DNA from: Allochromatium vinosum DSM 180
Lineage (GTDB): Bacteria; Pseudomonadota; Gammaproteobacteria; Chromatiales; Chromatiaceae
Direction of reading: 5' to 3'
Assembly (NCBI RefSeq): GCF_000025485.1
Contig: NC_013851.1
Coordinates: 3,462,904 to 3,526,903 of the forward strand
Length of the DNA: 64,000 bases
Below the pieces are notes generated by a model, which saw only the letters and a program-made list of their open reading frames with translations, searched no databases and was not told the DNA's origin. This document shows positions 8,760 through 21,048 of the stretch, one piece after another. How positions within the stretch are numbered: position 1 is the first letter of the stretch; the number at the start of each line of letters is the position of its first letter. The position numbers were made by a program, and so were the translations under genes.

Positions 8760-10737
8760 TCTCATCCCCGCCGCCGAACGGCCCGAGCGCCATCAGATCC
8801 TCTGGACCACGCTGCTGGTCGCGGCGGCCTGCGCCCCGTTCGCACGCTATCTCGACGGTCAGGTCACAGCCTTTCTGGCCCTGATCCTGGCCATCCGGCT
8901 GGTGGCGCTGCGCTGGCCGGCGGTGCTGCCCAACCGCTGGATCCGCGCCCTGCTGGCCTTCGCCGGTCTGGGCAACTGTCTGGCGGCCTATCACACCGTC
9001 ACCGGCCAGGATGGCGGTTCGGCACTGCTGGCGACCATGCTCGTGCTCAAGCTGCTGGAGCTCGACACCAAGCGCGATCTGCGTCTGGTGCTGATCCTGA
9101 TCGGGTTCCTGAGCGTGGTGCAGTTCCTGTTCGACGAATCCTTCCTGCTCACGTTCTATCTGGGAGTGATCGCGCTGGGGCTGGTCACGCTGCTGACCGA
9201 ACTCAACGGCGGACTGGGAGCGGCGGGTCTGCGTCCGGCGCTGCGGGTGAGTGCGCGACTGGCGCTCCAGGCGATCCCGCTCACACTGGTGCTGTTCGTG
9301 CTGTTTCCACGTCTGACCGCGCCGCTCTGGAGTCTGGGGATCGACAGTTCCAGGGGCTTGATGGGCCTGTCCGATAGTATGGAGCCGGGCAACATCAGCG
9401 AGCTGGTCGTCAATGGCGAGCTGGCCTTTCGCGCGCGTTTCGCGGACCGGCGACCGGAGGCCAATCAGCTCTACTGGCGCGGCCCGGTGCTGTGGAAGAT
9501 GGATGGACGCCGCTGGACGCCGGGCGCACCGCCCTCCGGCTGGCAGCAGCCGGCACGGCTGATCGAAGCGTCCGACCCGATCGAGTACGAAGTGGTCATG
9601 GAGCCGACCAAGCAGCGCTGGCTGTTCGCGCTCGACATGCCGGTCAGCGAGCCGGAAGGTGCGGCGATCAGCCCGGACTATCAGCTGTTGTCGAACCAGC
9701 CGGTGACGGCGCTCAAGCGTTACAACGCGCGCTCGGTCCTCAGCTATCGCACCGCCGAGCCGGACGCACGGGTGCGCGCGCTGGCGCTCGAACTGCCCGA
9801 GAACGTCACGCCCCGGATGCGTGCCCTGGTCGACGGCTGGCGCGCCCAGAGCCGCGACGATTGGACGCTGGTCCAACGGGCGCTGGCCCATTTCAACCGC
9901 GAGAACTTCTATTACACCCTGCTGCCGCCCAAGCTCGGCGCCAATCCGGCCGATGCGTTCCTGTTCGAGACCCGCCGTGGCTTCTGTGAGCACTATGCCA
10001 GCAGTTTCGCGCTCCTGATGCGTATCGCCGGCATTCCATCGCGCATCGTGCTCGGCTATCTCGGCGGCGAAACGAATGAGTTCGGCGGCTATACCATCGT
10101 GCGTCAGTCCGACGCCCATGCCTGGGTCGAGGTGCTGATCGCGGGGCGCGGCTGGGTGCGGGTCGATCCGACGGCGGCGGTCGATCCGTCGCGCATCGAC
10201 AATCGCTCGGCCACCGAGCTGTTGGGAGCCGGTGTCTCGGTGCGTTTCGATCTCGGCGAGGCCGCCGCGCTGGTGCGCTGGATGCGCGATCTGCGTCTGC
10301 TGGGCGATACCCTGGAAGCGAGCTGGCAGAACTGGGTGCTGGATTTCTCGGCTCAGGATCAGCGCCGGCTCATGGATCGGCTCGGGCTGAGCGCCTGGCG
10401 GGAGTATGGGCTGGCGGTGCTGATGGTGCTGGCGGTGTCGCTGACGCTGGGCGGCATCCTGCTGGTCCTGATGCACGAACGCACCGAGCGCGACCCGCTC
10501 GAACGGCTCTATGCGCGTCTGTGCAGGCGGCTGGCCGGTATCGGGTTGCCGCGCCTGCCGCACGAGGGACCGGGCGACTATGGCCGGCGCATCGCCGCCG
10601 CGCGGCCGGATCTGGCCCCGGATGTCGGCAGCTTCCTCGCACTCTATGTCCCGGCGCGCTACGGCGAGCGTTCCACGCCCGAGACGCTGCAACGGCTGTC
10701 CGATCTGCTGCGTGACTTCAAGCCCAAGGCTCAAGGT

Positions 10738-10746
<9 letters not shown>
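8746..10746 (+). CDS. DUF3488 and transglutaminase-like domain membrane protein (TgpA type)
   Basis: A 666-residue protein with an N-terminal block of membrane helices (DUF3488, about residues 20-190), an extracytoplasmic transglutaminase-like domain and a further C-terminal helix near residue 555. The triad is visible: Cys414 in RRGFCEHYASS, His458 in DAHAWVEV and Asp474 in WVRVDPT. This is the architecture of Pseudomonas TgpA, a periplasmic transglutaminase-like protein linked to envelope integrity. It overlaps the DUF58 gene by 14 bases and runs convergently nine bases into the end of the hybrid kinase gene. It probably works with the DUF58 and MoxR proteins. Confidence 0.92.
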
Positions 10747-12609
<1,863 letters not shown>

Positions 12610-13296
12610 GTCCAACCCGGTTCGGGCAACTCGCCCTCGACCATGATCGGCTTGAGGGCGTGGAGAATACTGGAAAAGAGCGTAGCGTGTTCGGCTTCCT
12701 CGCGCGCCAGCAGGGCTTTCATGTGCTCGCGGCGGGTCGGCATGGTGAAGCAGGCCGGGCAGGAATCCGGGATCACGGGCAGGCCGGCGCGGCGGGCGAA
12801 GTCGGCCGTCTGGCGCTCGCGGCAGTAGACCAGCGGGCGGATGATGCGCACGTCGCCGTCCTGGTTGCGATAGTGCGCCTTCATGGTGCGCAACTGACCG
12901 CCATGAAACAGCGACATCAGCAGGCTCTCGGCCAGATCGTCGAGATGCTGACCCAGCGCCAGCACATTGTAGCCATGCTCACGGCAGAGCCGGTACATGA
13001 TGCCGCGCTTCATGCGCGAGCAATAGGCGCAGAACGAATCGCCGTCCATGTGCGTCTTGGCCTGCTCCATCAGCGGCTGCTGTTCATAGTGCCAGGTCAG
13101 ACCGAGCCGGTCGTAATAATCCTTCAGGCGCTGCGGATCATACCCCGGCACCTCGGGATCGACGGTGAGGACCGCCAGCTCGAAACGGACCGGAGCATAG
13201 GTGCGCAGATGGGCCAGGATCTGGAGCAGCGAGAGCGAGTCCTTGCCGCCGGAGACGCCGAGGAGGATGCGATCCCCCTCGCCGATCATGCGGAAA

Positions 13297-13941
13297 TCAG
13301 CGATGGCCCGCCCGACCTGGCGCAGCAGTGACTTGGGTGGTTTGACCGATGGGGTGCTTGGAGTGTTCATGGCGCGCAGTGTAGCGCACTCCCCGTCTCG
13401 GGACCGACAGCGGAAAGCGGTAGCTCTCGACGCGCCATTCGTCGGCGTCGGCGGTCAGCACCAGACAGGACGGCCCGCCGTGAGTCCGTGAGCGCCCGGC
13501 CGCGCCCGGATTGAGCACCCAGGGCCGTGCGTCGAGATCCGTTTCCAGCTGATGACTGTGGCCGTAGACGATGGCGCGCGCCTCGGGGAAGCGCGCGCGC
13601 AGCAGGGCATGGCGGTTGCGCGCCGGCAGCTGATGACCGTGGATCAGCACCAGCGAACCGCCGGGCAGCGGCTGTTCCAGCCATTCGGGCAGATGCACCA
13701 GCAGTTGCCGGTCTTCCTCCGGCCACTTGCGCGCCACGTCGTTGTTGCCGAAAACCGCCAGCACCCGCCCCAGGCGCGGCTGGAGCTGGGCCAGGATCGA
13801 GGCATGACCGATGTCGCCGCCGTGCAGCGCCAGATCGCAGTCGTCGACGATCTCGCGCACGCGCGGATCGAGCGCGCCATGGGTATCGGAGAGCAGCGCC
13901 ACCCGCACCCGCTTCAAACTCGGAAGGGTGTTCAAGGACAC
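13297..13941 (-). CDS. YfcE/MJ0936-like metallophosphoesterase
   Basis: Calcineurin-like phosphodiesterase of the small YfcE type (214 aa). Metal ligands are visible in order: SDTHG near residue 18, GGDIGH, FGNNDVA, IHGHQLP and YGHSHQ. The typical family length is 160-185 residues; the extra 30 or so C-terminal residues are exactly those lying over the start of ttcA in another frame. They may be a functional tail or the result of a 3' frameshift. The gene follows the quinone oxidoreductase by 19 bases. Substrate unknown; relatives hydrolyse phosphodiesters with Mn2+. Confidence 0.87.
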   Translation of the reverse strand: MSLNTLPSLKRVRVALLSDTHGALDPRVREIVDDCDLALHGGDIGHASILAQLQPRLGRVLAVFGNNDVARKWPEEDRQLLVHLPEWLEQPLPGGSLVLIHGHQLPARNRHALLRARFPEARAIVYGHSHQLETDLDARPWVLNPGAAGRSRTHGGPSCLVLTADADEWRVESYRFPLSVPRRGVRYTARHEHSKHPIGQTTQVTAAPGRAGHR

Positions 13942-13960
13942 CTCGGTCGGATCATCGGCC

Positions 13961-14959
13961 TCACTCCAGATTCAAAACCAGCTTGCCCGTCACATGGCCC
14001 TGTTCGAGCAGACGATGCGCCTCGGCGGCCTCGTCGAGCGCAAAGGTCTGCGAGACATGCACCCGTAGATCGCCGCGATCGATGAGATCACTGCAACGGC
14101 GCAGGATCTGACCCTGATGCAGCCGGGCGCGCGGCAGGTCGCGGAGCATCGGGGTCAGCATCAGTTCCAGGCTCAGACGCAGATTGCGCAGCCGCGCTTC
14201 CTTCAGATCCAGCTCCGGGCCGGGATCGAGGATCGTCACCAGATCGCCATAGTGCGCCATGGCCGGGATGGTGCGACGGAAAACCTCGGGACCGACCGTA
14301 TCCAGGGCGATGTCGACGCCCTGCCCTTCGGTCCAGTCCATGACCGCCTCGACCAGATCCTCGTCGTGATAATTGATGCAGAACTCGGCACCGAGTTCAT
14401 GCGCGAGCGCCGCCTTCTCGGGGCCGCTGACCGTGGTGCAGACACGCGCACCGGCCAGACGCGCGAGCTGGATGGCGACATGCCCGACGCCACCGGCCCC
14501 GGCATGGATCAGCACCCGCTGGCCCTCGGTGAGCCGTGCCCGGTCGTGCAGCGCCTCCCAGGCCGTCAACAGCACCAGAGGCGCGGCGGCGGCCTCGATC
14601 ATGCCGATGGCGCGCGGCTTGGCCTGGACGAACTGCTGATCGATCACCCGATACTCGGCATAGTTGCCGGCCGGACCACCCAGTCCGCCGTGACAGAACC
14701 AGACCTCATCGCCGGGCTTGAAGCGTGTCACGTCCTTGCCGACGGCTTCGACCACACCGGCCCCATCGCAGCCGAGTACGGCCGGCAGACCCGCGTGGAG
14801 CATCGGTCCGCGCTGGCGGATCTTGGTATCGATCGGATTGACACCGGCGGCACAGAGTCGGACACACATGTCGTCCGGCCCGGTCAGCTCGGGCTGCGGA
14901 CGCTGGACCAGCCGCAACACCTCGGGGCCGCCGGTTTCCTGTATCTCGATGACGTTCAT
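13961..14959 (-). CDS. zinc-independent quinone oxidoreductase / alcohol dehydrogenase superfamily
   Basis: NADPH-dependent medium-chain reductase (332 aa) of the Qor type. It has the N-terminal GroES-like domain (CAAGVNPIDTKIRQRG, VLGCDGAGVVEAVG) and the nucleotide-binding motif HAGAGGVGHVAIQLA at about residues 153-167. The catalytic zinc ligands of true alcohol dehydrogenases are not apparent. The likely reaction is NADPH reduction of a quinone or enone; the physiological substrate cannot be told. It heads the minus-strand group qor-phosphoesterase-ttcA-kinase, and about 290 bases separate it from hemE. Confidence 0.9.
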   Translation of the reverse strand: MNVIEIQETGGPEVLRLVQRPQPELTGPDDMCVRLCAAGVNPIDTKIRQRGPMLHAGLPAVLGCDGAGVVEAVGKDVTRFKPGDEVWFCHGGLGGPAGNYAEYRVIDQQFVQAKPRAIGMIEAAAAPLVLLTAWEALHDRARLTEGQRVLIHAGAGGVGHVAIQLARLAGARVCTTVSGPEKAALAHELGAEFCINYHDEDLVEAVMDWTEGQGVDIALDTVGPEVFRRTIPAMAHYGDLVTILDPGPELDLKEARLRNLRLSLELMLTPMLRDLPRARLHQGQILRRCSDLIDRGDLRVHVSQTFALDEAAEAHRLLEQGHVTGKLVLNLE

Positions 14960-15167
14960 CCGGAAAATCCTCTAGGTTCGAGTCTCGCGCCCTGAAGCGG
15001 CTCGGTCGAGCCGCCGATGACTTGGATGTAAGGTGGAGCACACGCTCAGACAAGTCCACGGACTCAGTATGGCGCACACGGCAGCGGCGTACTGAAAATC
15101 TCGCCGATACACCCATGACCGCGTCGGGTCAGCGCTCGGCGGGCAGGTTTCCGTAGCAGGGGAACAT

Positions 15168-15203
15168 ACCGGGCCTGCCGGTCGGTCACCGGCATCGCCC
15201 GGT
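15168..15203. repeat. Extended hairpin downstream of hemE
   Basis: Nested inverted repeat: outer arms ACCGGGC and GCCCGGT (7 bp), inner arms TGCCGG and CCGGCA (6 bp), loop TCGGTCA, with small bulges between. It lies 46 bases beyond the hemE stop on the minus strand, with no T-run on either side. It could be a processing/stability hairpin, a REP-like unit or part of a factor-dependent terminator. Confidence 0.5.
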
Positions 15204-15215
15204 ATTTGAAGACTC

Positions 15216-15234
15216 GGCGGCCGACAAGGCCGCC
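15216..15234 (-). terminator. Possible hemE terminator hairpin
   Basis: A perfect 7-bp stem GGCGGCC/GGCCGCC with a 5-base loop, starting 16 bases after the hemE stop codon. No U-tract follows on the minus strand, so it is not a classical intrinsic terminator. The position right after hemE and a second hairpin just beyond support an mRNA 3'-end role. The rest of the 290-base interval to the oxidoreductase gene shows no gene. Confidence 0.45.
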
Positions 15235-15249
15235 GTCATCGGCTCGGGA

Positions 15250-16314
15250 TCAGGCGTGATAGGCGCGGCTGAGCTCGTGCACGGCAGAGATCATGGCCGC
15301 CGGGCGCTCGGGATCGACGTCCGGGGTGATGCCGTGGCCCAGGTTGAAGACATGGCCCGAGCCGTGACCGTAGCTGGCCAGGACGCGCGCGACCTCTTCG
15401 CGGATGCGCTCGGGCGAGGCGTAGAGGGTGCAGGGGTCCATGTTGCCCTGGAGCGCAACCCGATCCTCGACCAGTCGGCGCGCATCGGCCAGATCCGTGG
15501 TCCAGTCGACGCCGAGCGCGTCACAGCCGGTCTTGGCCATGTCGCCCAGCCACTGACCGCCGTTCTTGGTGAACAGGATCACCGGCACCTTGCGCCCCTC
15601 GGCCTCGCGGGTCAGACCCTCGACCACGCGCTGCATGTAGGCCAGCGAGAACTCGCGATAGTTGGCCGGCGCCAGCGAGCCGCCCCAGGTGTCGAAGATC
15701 ATGGTCGCCTGCGCACCGCGCGCGACCTGGGCGTTGAGATAGGTCGTCACCGAGTCGGCGACCTTCTCCAGCAGACGGTGCAGCAGCGCCGGCTGGTCGA
15801 ACATCATCGCCTTGATCTTGGAGAAGTTCTTGCTGCCGCCGCCCTCGACCATGTAGGTCGCCAGGGTCCAGGGGCTGCCGGAGAAGCCGATCAGCGGCAC
15901 CCGGCCGTTCAGGGCGCCACGAATGGTGGAGACGGCGTCCATCACGTACTTCAGCTCGCCTTCCGGGTCCGGGATCGGCAGTTGGTCGACATCGGCGGCC
16001 GTGCGGATCGGGCGCTCGAAATGCGGACCCTCGCCTTCGGAGAAGTACAGACCCAGCCCCATGGCGTCGGGCACGGTCAGGATGTCCGAGAACAGGATGG
16101 CGGCGTCGAGCGGGTAGCGGTCGAGCGGCTGGAGCGTGACCTCGCAGGCCAGCTCCGGATTCTTGCACAGATCCATGAAGCTGCCGGCCTTGGCGCGCGT
16201 GGCGCGGTACTCGGGCAGATAGCGTCCGGCCTGGCGCATCATCCAAACCGGCGTGTAGTCAACGGGTTCGCGCAGCAGCGCGCGCAGGAAGGTGTCGTTT
16301 TGCAGCTGGGTCAT
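15250..16314 (-). CDS. hemE: uroporphyrinogen decarboxylase
   Basis: Cytosolic enzyme that decarboxylates the four acetate side chains of uroporphyrinogen III to give coproporphyrinogen III, on the haem and bacteriochlorophyll pathway. The 354-residue protein matches family length. It shows the N-terminal [11 protein letters not shown] substrate-binding signature, the acidic [14 protein letters not shown] segment with the key aspartate, and [19 protein letters not shown]. The ATG at 16314 was chosen because the family start ([12 protein letters not shown]) follows directly; a longer frame adds unrelated residues. It is divergent from cytochrome b561 across 245 bases that contain only a small TTGCG-TTTT-CGCAA inverted repeat (16411-16424). 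Confidence 0.97.
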   Translation of the reverse strand: MTQLQNDTFLRALLREPVDYTPVWMMRQAGRYLPEYRATRAKAGSFMDLCKNPELACEVTLQPLDRYPLDAAILFSDILTVPDAMGLGLYFSEGEGPHFERPIRTAADVDQLPIPDPEGELKYVMDAVSTIRGALNGRVPLIGFSGSPWTLATYMVEGGGSKNFSKIKAMMFDQPALLHRLLEKVADSVTTYLNAQVARGAQATMIFDTWGGSLAPANYREFSLAYMQRVVEGLTREAEGRKVPVILFTKNGGQWLGDMAKTGCDALGVDWTTDLADARRLVEDRVALQGNMDPCTLYASPERIREEVARVLASYGHGSGHVFNLGHGITPDVDPERPAAMISAVHELSRAYHA

Positions 16315-16559
16315 GAATCGGGCTCGATCTGAGTGTGGTGAAAAACCATGGGTCGAGCCACGCATTCTACTACGGCCGGACGGCTCAGGGGGTCTTGCGT
16401 GTTACGCGAATTGCGTTTTCGCAACGGGCGGCCGGGTGAACATGGCGCTGGAGCCGGTTTGAGCACTGGACGATCCATCATTTCTGTCGATTCGTATGCG
16501 ATCATTGGCCTTCCATGACGTTCCACTCAATGCTCATCCACTCACAGGATCGACACGCC

Positions 16560-17120
16560 ATGCCACAACACGCACAAACCCAGCACTATGACCTGATCTC
16601 CCAGCTCTTCCACTGGCTCGTGGTGGCGCTGCTGATTGGACTCATCACCACTTTCTACATACACGACCTCACACCTGATACATCCGCGCTGCATCTGTCG
16701 TCGATCAAGCTGCACATCTCGCTCGGTCTCCTGATCTTTGTCGTGGTGATCGCCCGGATCGGCTGGTCGCGGCTGGTCGGCAAACCTGAGCCGGTCTCCC
16801 AGTGGCGCATCCTCCAGTTCGCCGGCAAGGCGTTCCATGTCCTGCTCAATCTGGCGACCCTGCTGATCCCCATTTCGGGTTTTCTGCGTGTGGCTTCGAA
16901 GGATCGATCCGCCGAATTCTTCGGGCTGTTCCAGATCCCCTCGCCCATTGGCGAGGTACCGGCACTGAACGATCTCATGCACATCCTGCACGGCCAGCCC
17001 ATGGAGATCCTGCTCTACTGTCTCGTCGGTCTGCATGTGGCGGCCGCACTGTGGCACCAGTACATCCTGCGTGATCACGCCCTGGAGCGCATGCTGCCCT
17101 GGGCGCGCCGCGCGGCCTGA
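16560..17120 (+). CDS. cytochrome b561 family protein
   Basis: Di-haem membrane cytochrome of the bacterial b561 type (186 aa). It has four predicted helices with candidate haem histidines in LFHWLVV (helix 1), KLHISLGLL (helix 2), AFHVLLNLA and LHVAAALWHQY (helices 3 and 4). Such proteins pass electrons between the quinone pool and superoxide or other partners. The ATG at 16560 is preferred over one 45 bases upstream because CAGGA lies about 10 bases before it and the haem-binding helix follows at the usual distance. It stands alone between hemE (divergent) and recC. Confidence 0.88.
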   Translation: MPQHAQTQHYDLISQLFHWLVVALLIGLITTFYIHDLTPDTSALHLSSIKLHISLGLLIFVVVIARIGWSRLVGKPEPVSQWRILQFAGKAFHVLLNLATLLIPISGFLRVASKDRSAEFFGLFQIPSPIGEVPALNDLMHILHGQPMEILLYCLVGLHVAAALWHQYILRDHALERMLPWARRAA

Positions 17121-17208
17121 CCGAACGGACCCGCACAACAGGATCGTGGAGCACGGCGGCCGGGCCTGAGACGCCGGCTCCACGACTCGAACCGCACCGG
17201 ATCGAACC

Positions 17209-20200
17209 ATGCACCCTGAAGATCTCTCCCCAGCGGCCGATTGGCCGACCGGCTTCATGCTGATCCAGGGCAACCGGCTGGAGGAGTTGCGAGGATTGCT
17301 GGTGGCCTGGATGCACCGTCATCCGCTCGCGCCGCTGGAGAACGAAACCATCCTGGTGCAGAGCAACGGCATCGCGCAGTGGCTCAAGCTGGCTCTGGCC
17401 GCCACGCCAACGTCTGACGACCGTGATGCCATCACGGGGGGCCAGGGAATCGCCGCCGCACTGGACGTGATGTTGCCGGCGCGTTTCATCTGGCGCGTCT
17501 ACCGCGCCGTGCTCGGCGATCTGCCCGAGACCTCGCCCTTCGACAAGGCTCCGCTGACCTGGCGGCTGTATCGTCTGCTCGAACGGCTCACAGGGGTGGC
17601 GCCGCTCCAGTCGAGCGACACCCGCTTCGATGCGCTCGACCCGCTGCGCGGCTTTCTCGCGGTCGATGGCCAGGAGGCCGCCCCGCGCCGGCGCTATCAG
17701 CTCGCCGAACGGCTCGCGGACCTGTTCGATCAGTATCAGGTCTATCGGGCCGACTGGCTGGAGGCCTGGAGTCAGGGGCGTGATGTCCTGATCCGCCCGA
17801 ACGGCGAGCGGCGGTCGATTCCCGTGGGTCAGGACTGGCAGCCGGTGTTGTGGCGTGCGCTCCAGGCCGACGTGGACGCCGAGCATGGCCCGGACGATCC
17901 GCCGCTGCGTCATGCCAGCCGCGCCGAGGTCCATCGGGTCTTTCTGGAGCGTACCAGGGCCGGTCAGGACGCGGACCCGACGCGGATCGCGGCTCTGCGT
18001 TCGGTCGAGCTGCCGCGCCGGGTCATCGTCTTCGGTCTCTCCTCGCTGCCGCGCCAGATGCTGGAGGCGCTGGAGGCGATCGCGCCCGTGTGCCAGGTGA
18101 TGCTGTTCGTGCTCAATCCATGCCGGCATTATTGGGGCGATATCATCGAAGGGCGGGATCTGTTCCGCCATCCCTACCGGCGTCAGACGGCACGCAAAGT
18201 GCCCGAGAACCTCGACGAGAGCCGGCTCCATCTCAACGGCCATCCGCTGCTTGCGGCCTGGGGCAAACAGGGACGCGACTATATCCGCCTGCTCGACGAG
18301 CAGGACGAGCGGCGCCGCTACGAAGCCTATTTCCAGGGACTCACCGCCCGCGATCAGGGGATCGACCTGTTCGCCTCTCCCGGCACCGGCAGCCTGCTGC
18401 ACCAGTTGCAGGACGACATCCTGGAGCTGCGTCCGCTCCACGAACGCCAGGACCAGCGGACCGTCATCGACCCCGAGCACGACCGCAGTCTGGAGTTCAT
18501 CGTCGCCCACAGTCCGCAGCGCGAGATCGAGATCCTGCACGACCGGCTGCTCGATGCGTTCGAGCGCTCGGCACGCACCGACCGTCCGCTCCAGCCGCGC
18601 GAGGTGCTGGTGATGGTGCCGGACATCGCCGTCCATGCCCCGCACATCCAGGCCGTCTTCGGCCGCTTCGACCCCGACGACCGGCGCGCCATCCCGTTCC
18701 AGATCACCGATCAGGGGCAGCGTCATCGCAACCCGCTGGTCATCGGTCTGGAGCATCTGCTGAATCTGCCGCGCGCCCGCTTCGCCGTCAGCGAGCTGCT
18801 CGACCTGCTCGACATCCCGGCCCTGCGCACGCGCTTCAGTCTCGACGAGCCTGATCTGCCGCGCCTGCGCCTGTGGATCGCCGGGGCCAATGTGCGCTGG
18901 GGGCTGGATGCGGCCCAGCGTGCCAGTCTCGGGCTGCCCGAGGGGCTGGAGCAGAACACCTGGCGCTTCGGACTGCGCCGGCTGCTGCTGGGATTCGCCA
19001 GCGGTGACGCCGGACCCTGGCGCGACATCGAGCCGCACGACGAGGTCGGCGGACTGGAGGCGGCGCTCCTGGGACCGTTGGCGCAGTTGCTCGAACGGCT
19101 GGAAGCCTACTGGCAGTGTCTGACCGAGCCGCGCACGCCGGCCGGCTGGAGCGCCCTGATCAGCGCCCTGCTGGACGATTTCTTCATGGAAACGAGCGAG
19201 TCCGATGGGGTCACGCTCGCGCGTATCCTGCTCGAACTCGACGCCTGGGAGGCCGACTGCGTCCAGGGGGGTCTGGGCGCGGAACCCATCGCACTGGAGA
19301 TCGTCCGCGATTCGCTCCTGGCCCGGCTCGATCGGCCGAGCCTGACGCAGCGCTTCCTGGGCGGGGCGGTCAACTTCGCGACCCTGATGCCGATGCGCGC
19401 CATTCCCTTCCGCCAGATCTGGCTGCTGGGCATGAACGATGGCGACTATCCGCGTCGGCGCGTGCCGGCCGACTTCGATCTGATGGCCGGCGACTATCGG
19501 CCGGGAGATCGCTCGCGGCGTGAGGACGACCGCTATCTGTTTCTGGAAGCGTTGCTGTCGGCGCGCGAGAAGCTGGTCATCGGCTGGGTCGGGCGCGGCA
19601 TCCGCGACAACAGCGAGCGTCCGCCCTCGGTGCTGGTCGGACAGTTGCGCGATCATCTGGCGGCCGGCTGGCGTCGGCCCGATGGCGACGGCGCCCGGCT
19701 GCTTGCCGCGCTGACCAGCGTGCATCCGCTCCAGCCGTTCGGGCGCGGCTATTTCGAGCCGGGGCGGGCGAAGACGCTCTTCACCTATGCGCGCGAGTGG
19801 CGGGCGGTGCACGATGGTGCCGGAACGACGGAGGTCAGCGCCGAGCGGCTTGCGCCCTGGTTGCCCGAAACGCCGGTCGATCTCGATCAACTCCAGGGCT
19901 TTCTGCGCGATCCGATCATGGCGTTGTTCGATCAGCGCTTGCGGATCAAGGCGCCGGGCGAGGTTGTGGCACCGCCCGATGTGGAGACCTTCGCGCTCGA
20001 CGGTCTCGGGGACTGGCAGATCAAGGACGAACTGATCAGCCGGACCTTCGAGCCGGGGCTGGACAGGCCGGCGCTGGAGCAGCGTTTGCAGGCGGGTATT
20101 GCGCGCTTCCAGGCTCAGGGGCGGCTGCCGGACGGGAGTCTGGGCGAGCGTCTGGGGCGGACGGTCATCGCCTATCTGCCGGTTCTCCATGCCGCCTGGG

Positions 20201-20811
20201 ATGCGGCTCTGAGCGAATGGCCCCGGAGGCTCGATCGTCCGATTCCGGTCATGGTGGAGGTCAATGTACCGGCCGGTCGGCTGGTGCTGGAAGATGTGTT
20301 GAGCGATCTGCGCGAGGGCGACGATGGGCGCGGTCAGATCATTCTGCAAACCAGCGGGCTGACCAAGGACAAGCATTATCAGTGGCGCAATACACTGCGC
20401 GCCTGGGTGCGGCATCTGGCGGCTCAGCTCGATGGTGAGCCGGTCACGACCCGCCTGCTGACGCCTTCAGGCGATGCGCGTCTGGAACCTGTGCCCGTCG
20501 ATGAGGCCCGCGAGCGGCTCGAAGCGCTGCTCGTCGTCTGGTGGGAGGGGATGCAGCGGCCGTTGCCGGTTGCGCTCAACGCCGGCATGGCCTGGCTCGA
20601 CAAGGACGGTCCCGAGACCCTGGAGGATGGCACGGCGCCCGAGGAACTCAAGGCCTGGAACGCGGCCCTTCAAGCCTTCGATCTGGATCACACATACAAC
20701 GCCTATGTCGGTCGCTGTTACGACAGCTTCGAGGCGCTCTGGTCCGGGGTGGAGTTCGCGCGCTGGGCGCATCGGCTCTATGGCGGTCTGCGCACGACGA
20801 TCAGCCGCTAG
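17209..20811 (+). CDS. recC: exodeoxyribonuclease V subunit gamma RecC
   Basis: Chi-recognition subunit of RecBCD (1200 aa; family about 1100-1150). It starts with the characteristic QGNRLEELRGLL and ILVQSNGIAQWLKLALA segments. An inactivated helicase-like core and the C-terminal portion that holds the RecB nuclease domain follow (NTLRAWVRHLAAQL near residue 1065). The frame is intact. recC normally precedes recB directly or within a few genes. Here recB begins 5.96 kb downstream, after a toxin-antitoxin pair, two integron cassettes, an insertion sequence and an integrase remnant. Confidence 0.96.
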   Translation: MHPEDLSPAADWPTGFMLIQGNRLEELRGLLVAWMHRHPLAPLENETILVQSNGIAQWLKLALAATPTSDDRDAITGGQGIAAALDVMLPARFIWRVYRAVLGDLPETSPFDKAPLTWRLYRLLERLTGVAPLQSSDTRFDALDPLRGFLAVDGQEAAPRRRYQLAERLADLFDQYQVYRADWLEAWSQGRDVLIRPNGERRSIPVGQDWQPVLWRALQADVDAEHGPDDPPLRHASRAEVHRVFLERTRAGQDADPTRIAALRSVELPRRVIVFGLSSLPRQMLEALEAIAPVCQVMLFVLNPCRHYWGDIIEGRDLFRHPYRRQTARKVPENLDESRLHLNGHPLLAAWGKQGRDYIRLLDEQDERRRYEAYFQGLTARDQGIDLFASPGTGSLLHQLQDDILELRPLHERQDQRTVIDPEHDRSLEFIVAHSPQREIEILHDRLLDAFERSARTDRPLQPREVLVMVPDIAVHAPHIQAVFGRFDPDDRRAIPFQITDQGQRHRNPLVIGLEHLLNLPRARFAVSELLDLLDIPALRTRFSLDEPDLPRLRLWIAGANVRWGLDAAQRASLGLPEGLEQNTWRFGLRRLLLGFASGDAGPWRDIEPHDEVGGLEAALLGPLAQLLERLEAYWQCLTEPRTPAGWSALISALLDDFFMETSESDGVTLARILLELDAWEADCVQGGLGAEPIALEIVRDSLLARLDRPSLTQRFLGGAVNFATLMPMRAIPFRQIWLLGMNDGDYPRRRVPADFDLMAGDYRPGDRSRREDDRYLFLEALLSAREKLVIGWVGRGIRDNSERPPSVLVGQLRDHLAAGWRRPDGDGARLLAALTSVHPLQPFGRGYFEPGRAKTLFTYAREWRAVHDGAGTTEVSAERLAPWLPETPVDLDQLQGFLRDPIMALFDQRLRIKAPGEVVAPPDVETFALDGLGDWQIKDELISRTFEPGLDRPALEQRLQAGIARFQAQGRLPDGSLGERLGRTVIAYLPVLHAAWDAALSEWPRRLDRPIPVMVEVNVPAGRLVLEDVLSDLREGDDGRGQIILQTSGLTKDKHYQWRNTLRAWVRHLAAQLDGEPVTTRLLTPSGDARLEPVPVDEARERLEALLVVWWEGMQRPLPVALNAGMAWLDKDGPETLEDGTAPEELKAWNAALQAFDLDHTYNAYVGRCYDSFEALWSGVEFARWAHRLYGGLRTTISR

Positions 20812-20823
20812 TGGGAGATCCGT

Positions 20824-21048
20824 ATGGCAACCACTCATATCGATGCAAGAGTTCAAAAGCACCGTGACGCGCTACGCAGGTCCGGGCTTCGTCTGGTGCA
20901 GATTTGGGTGCCCGATACGCGACGACCGGACTTTGCCGAAGAATGCCGCCGCCAGTCTCGCCTTGTCTCTCAAGCGGACATGGCCGACACGGACATGCCG
21001 CAGTTCCTGGATGACGTCTTGTCTGACCTGGATGGTTGGACTGATTGA
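20824..21048 (+). CDS. DUF3018-type antitoxin (MazE-like) of a type II TA pair
   Basis: A small 74-residue protein with an RSGLRLVQIWVPDTRRPDF segment typical of DUF3018 antitoxins and an acidic C-terminus (DVLSDLDGW) that would neutralise the toxin. A good Shine-Dalgarno (GGGAG) lies about seven bases before the ATG, itself only 12 bases after the recC stop. Its stop overlaps the toxin start (TGATG). By analogy it binds and inhibits the downstream MazF-like RNase and represses the shared promoter. It may also be co-transcribed from recC. Confidence 0.85.
   Translation: MATTHIDARVQKHRDALRRSGLRLVQIWVPDTRRPDFAEECRRQSRLVSQADMADTDMPQFLDDVLSDLDGWTD

Noticed and set aside
16975..20415. Open frame of more than 1,100 codons antisense to recC
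   Set aside because: High-GC codon bias of recC keeps the opposite strand open; the product is Gln/Arg/Pro-rich with no domain and recC is certain.
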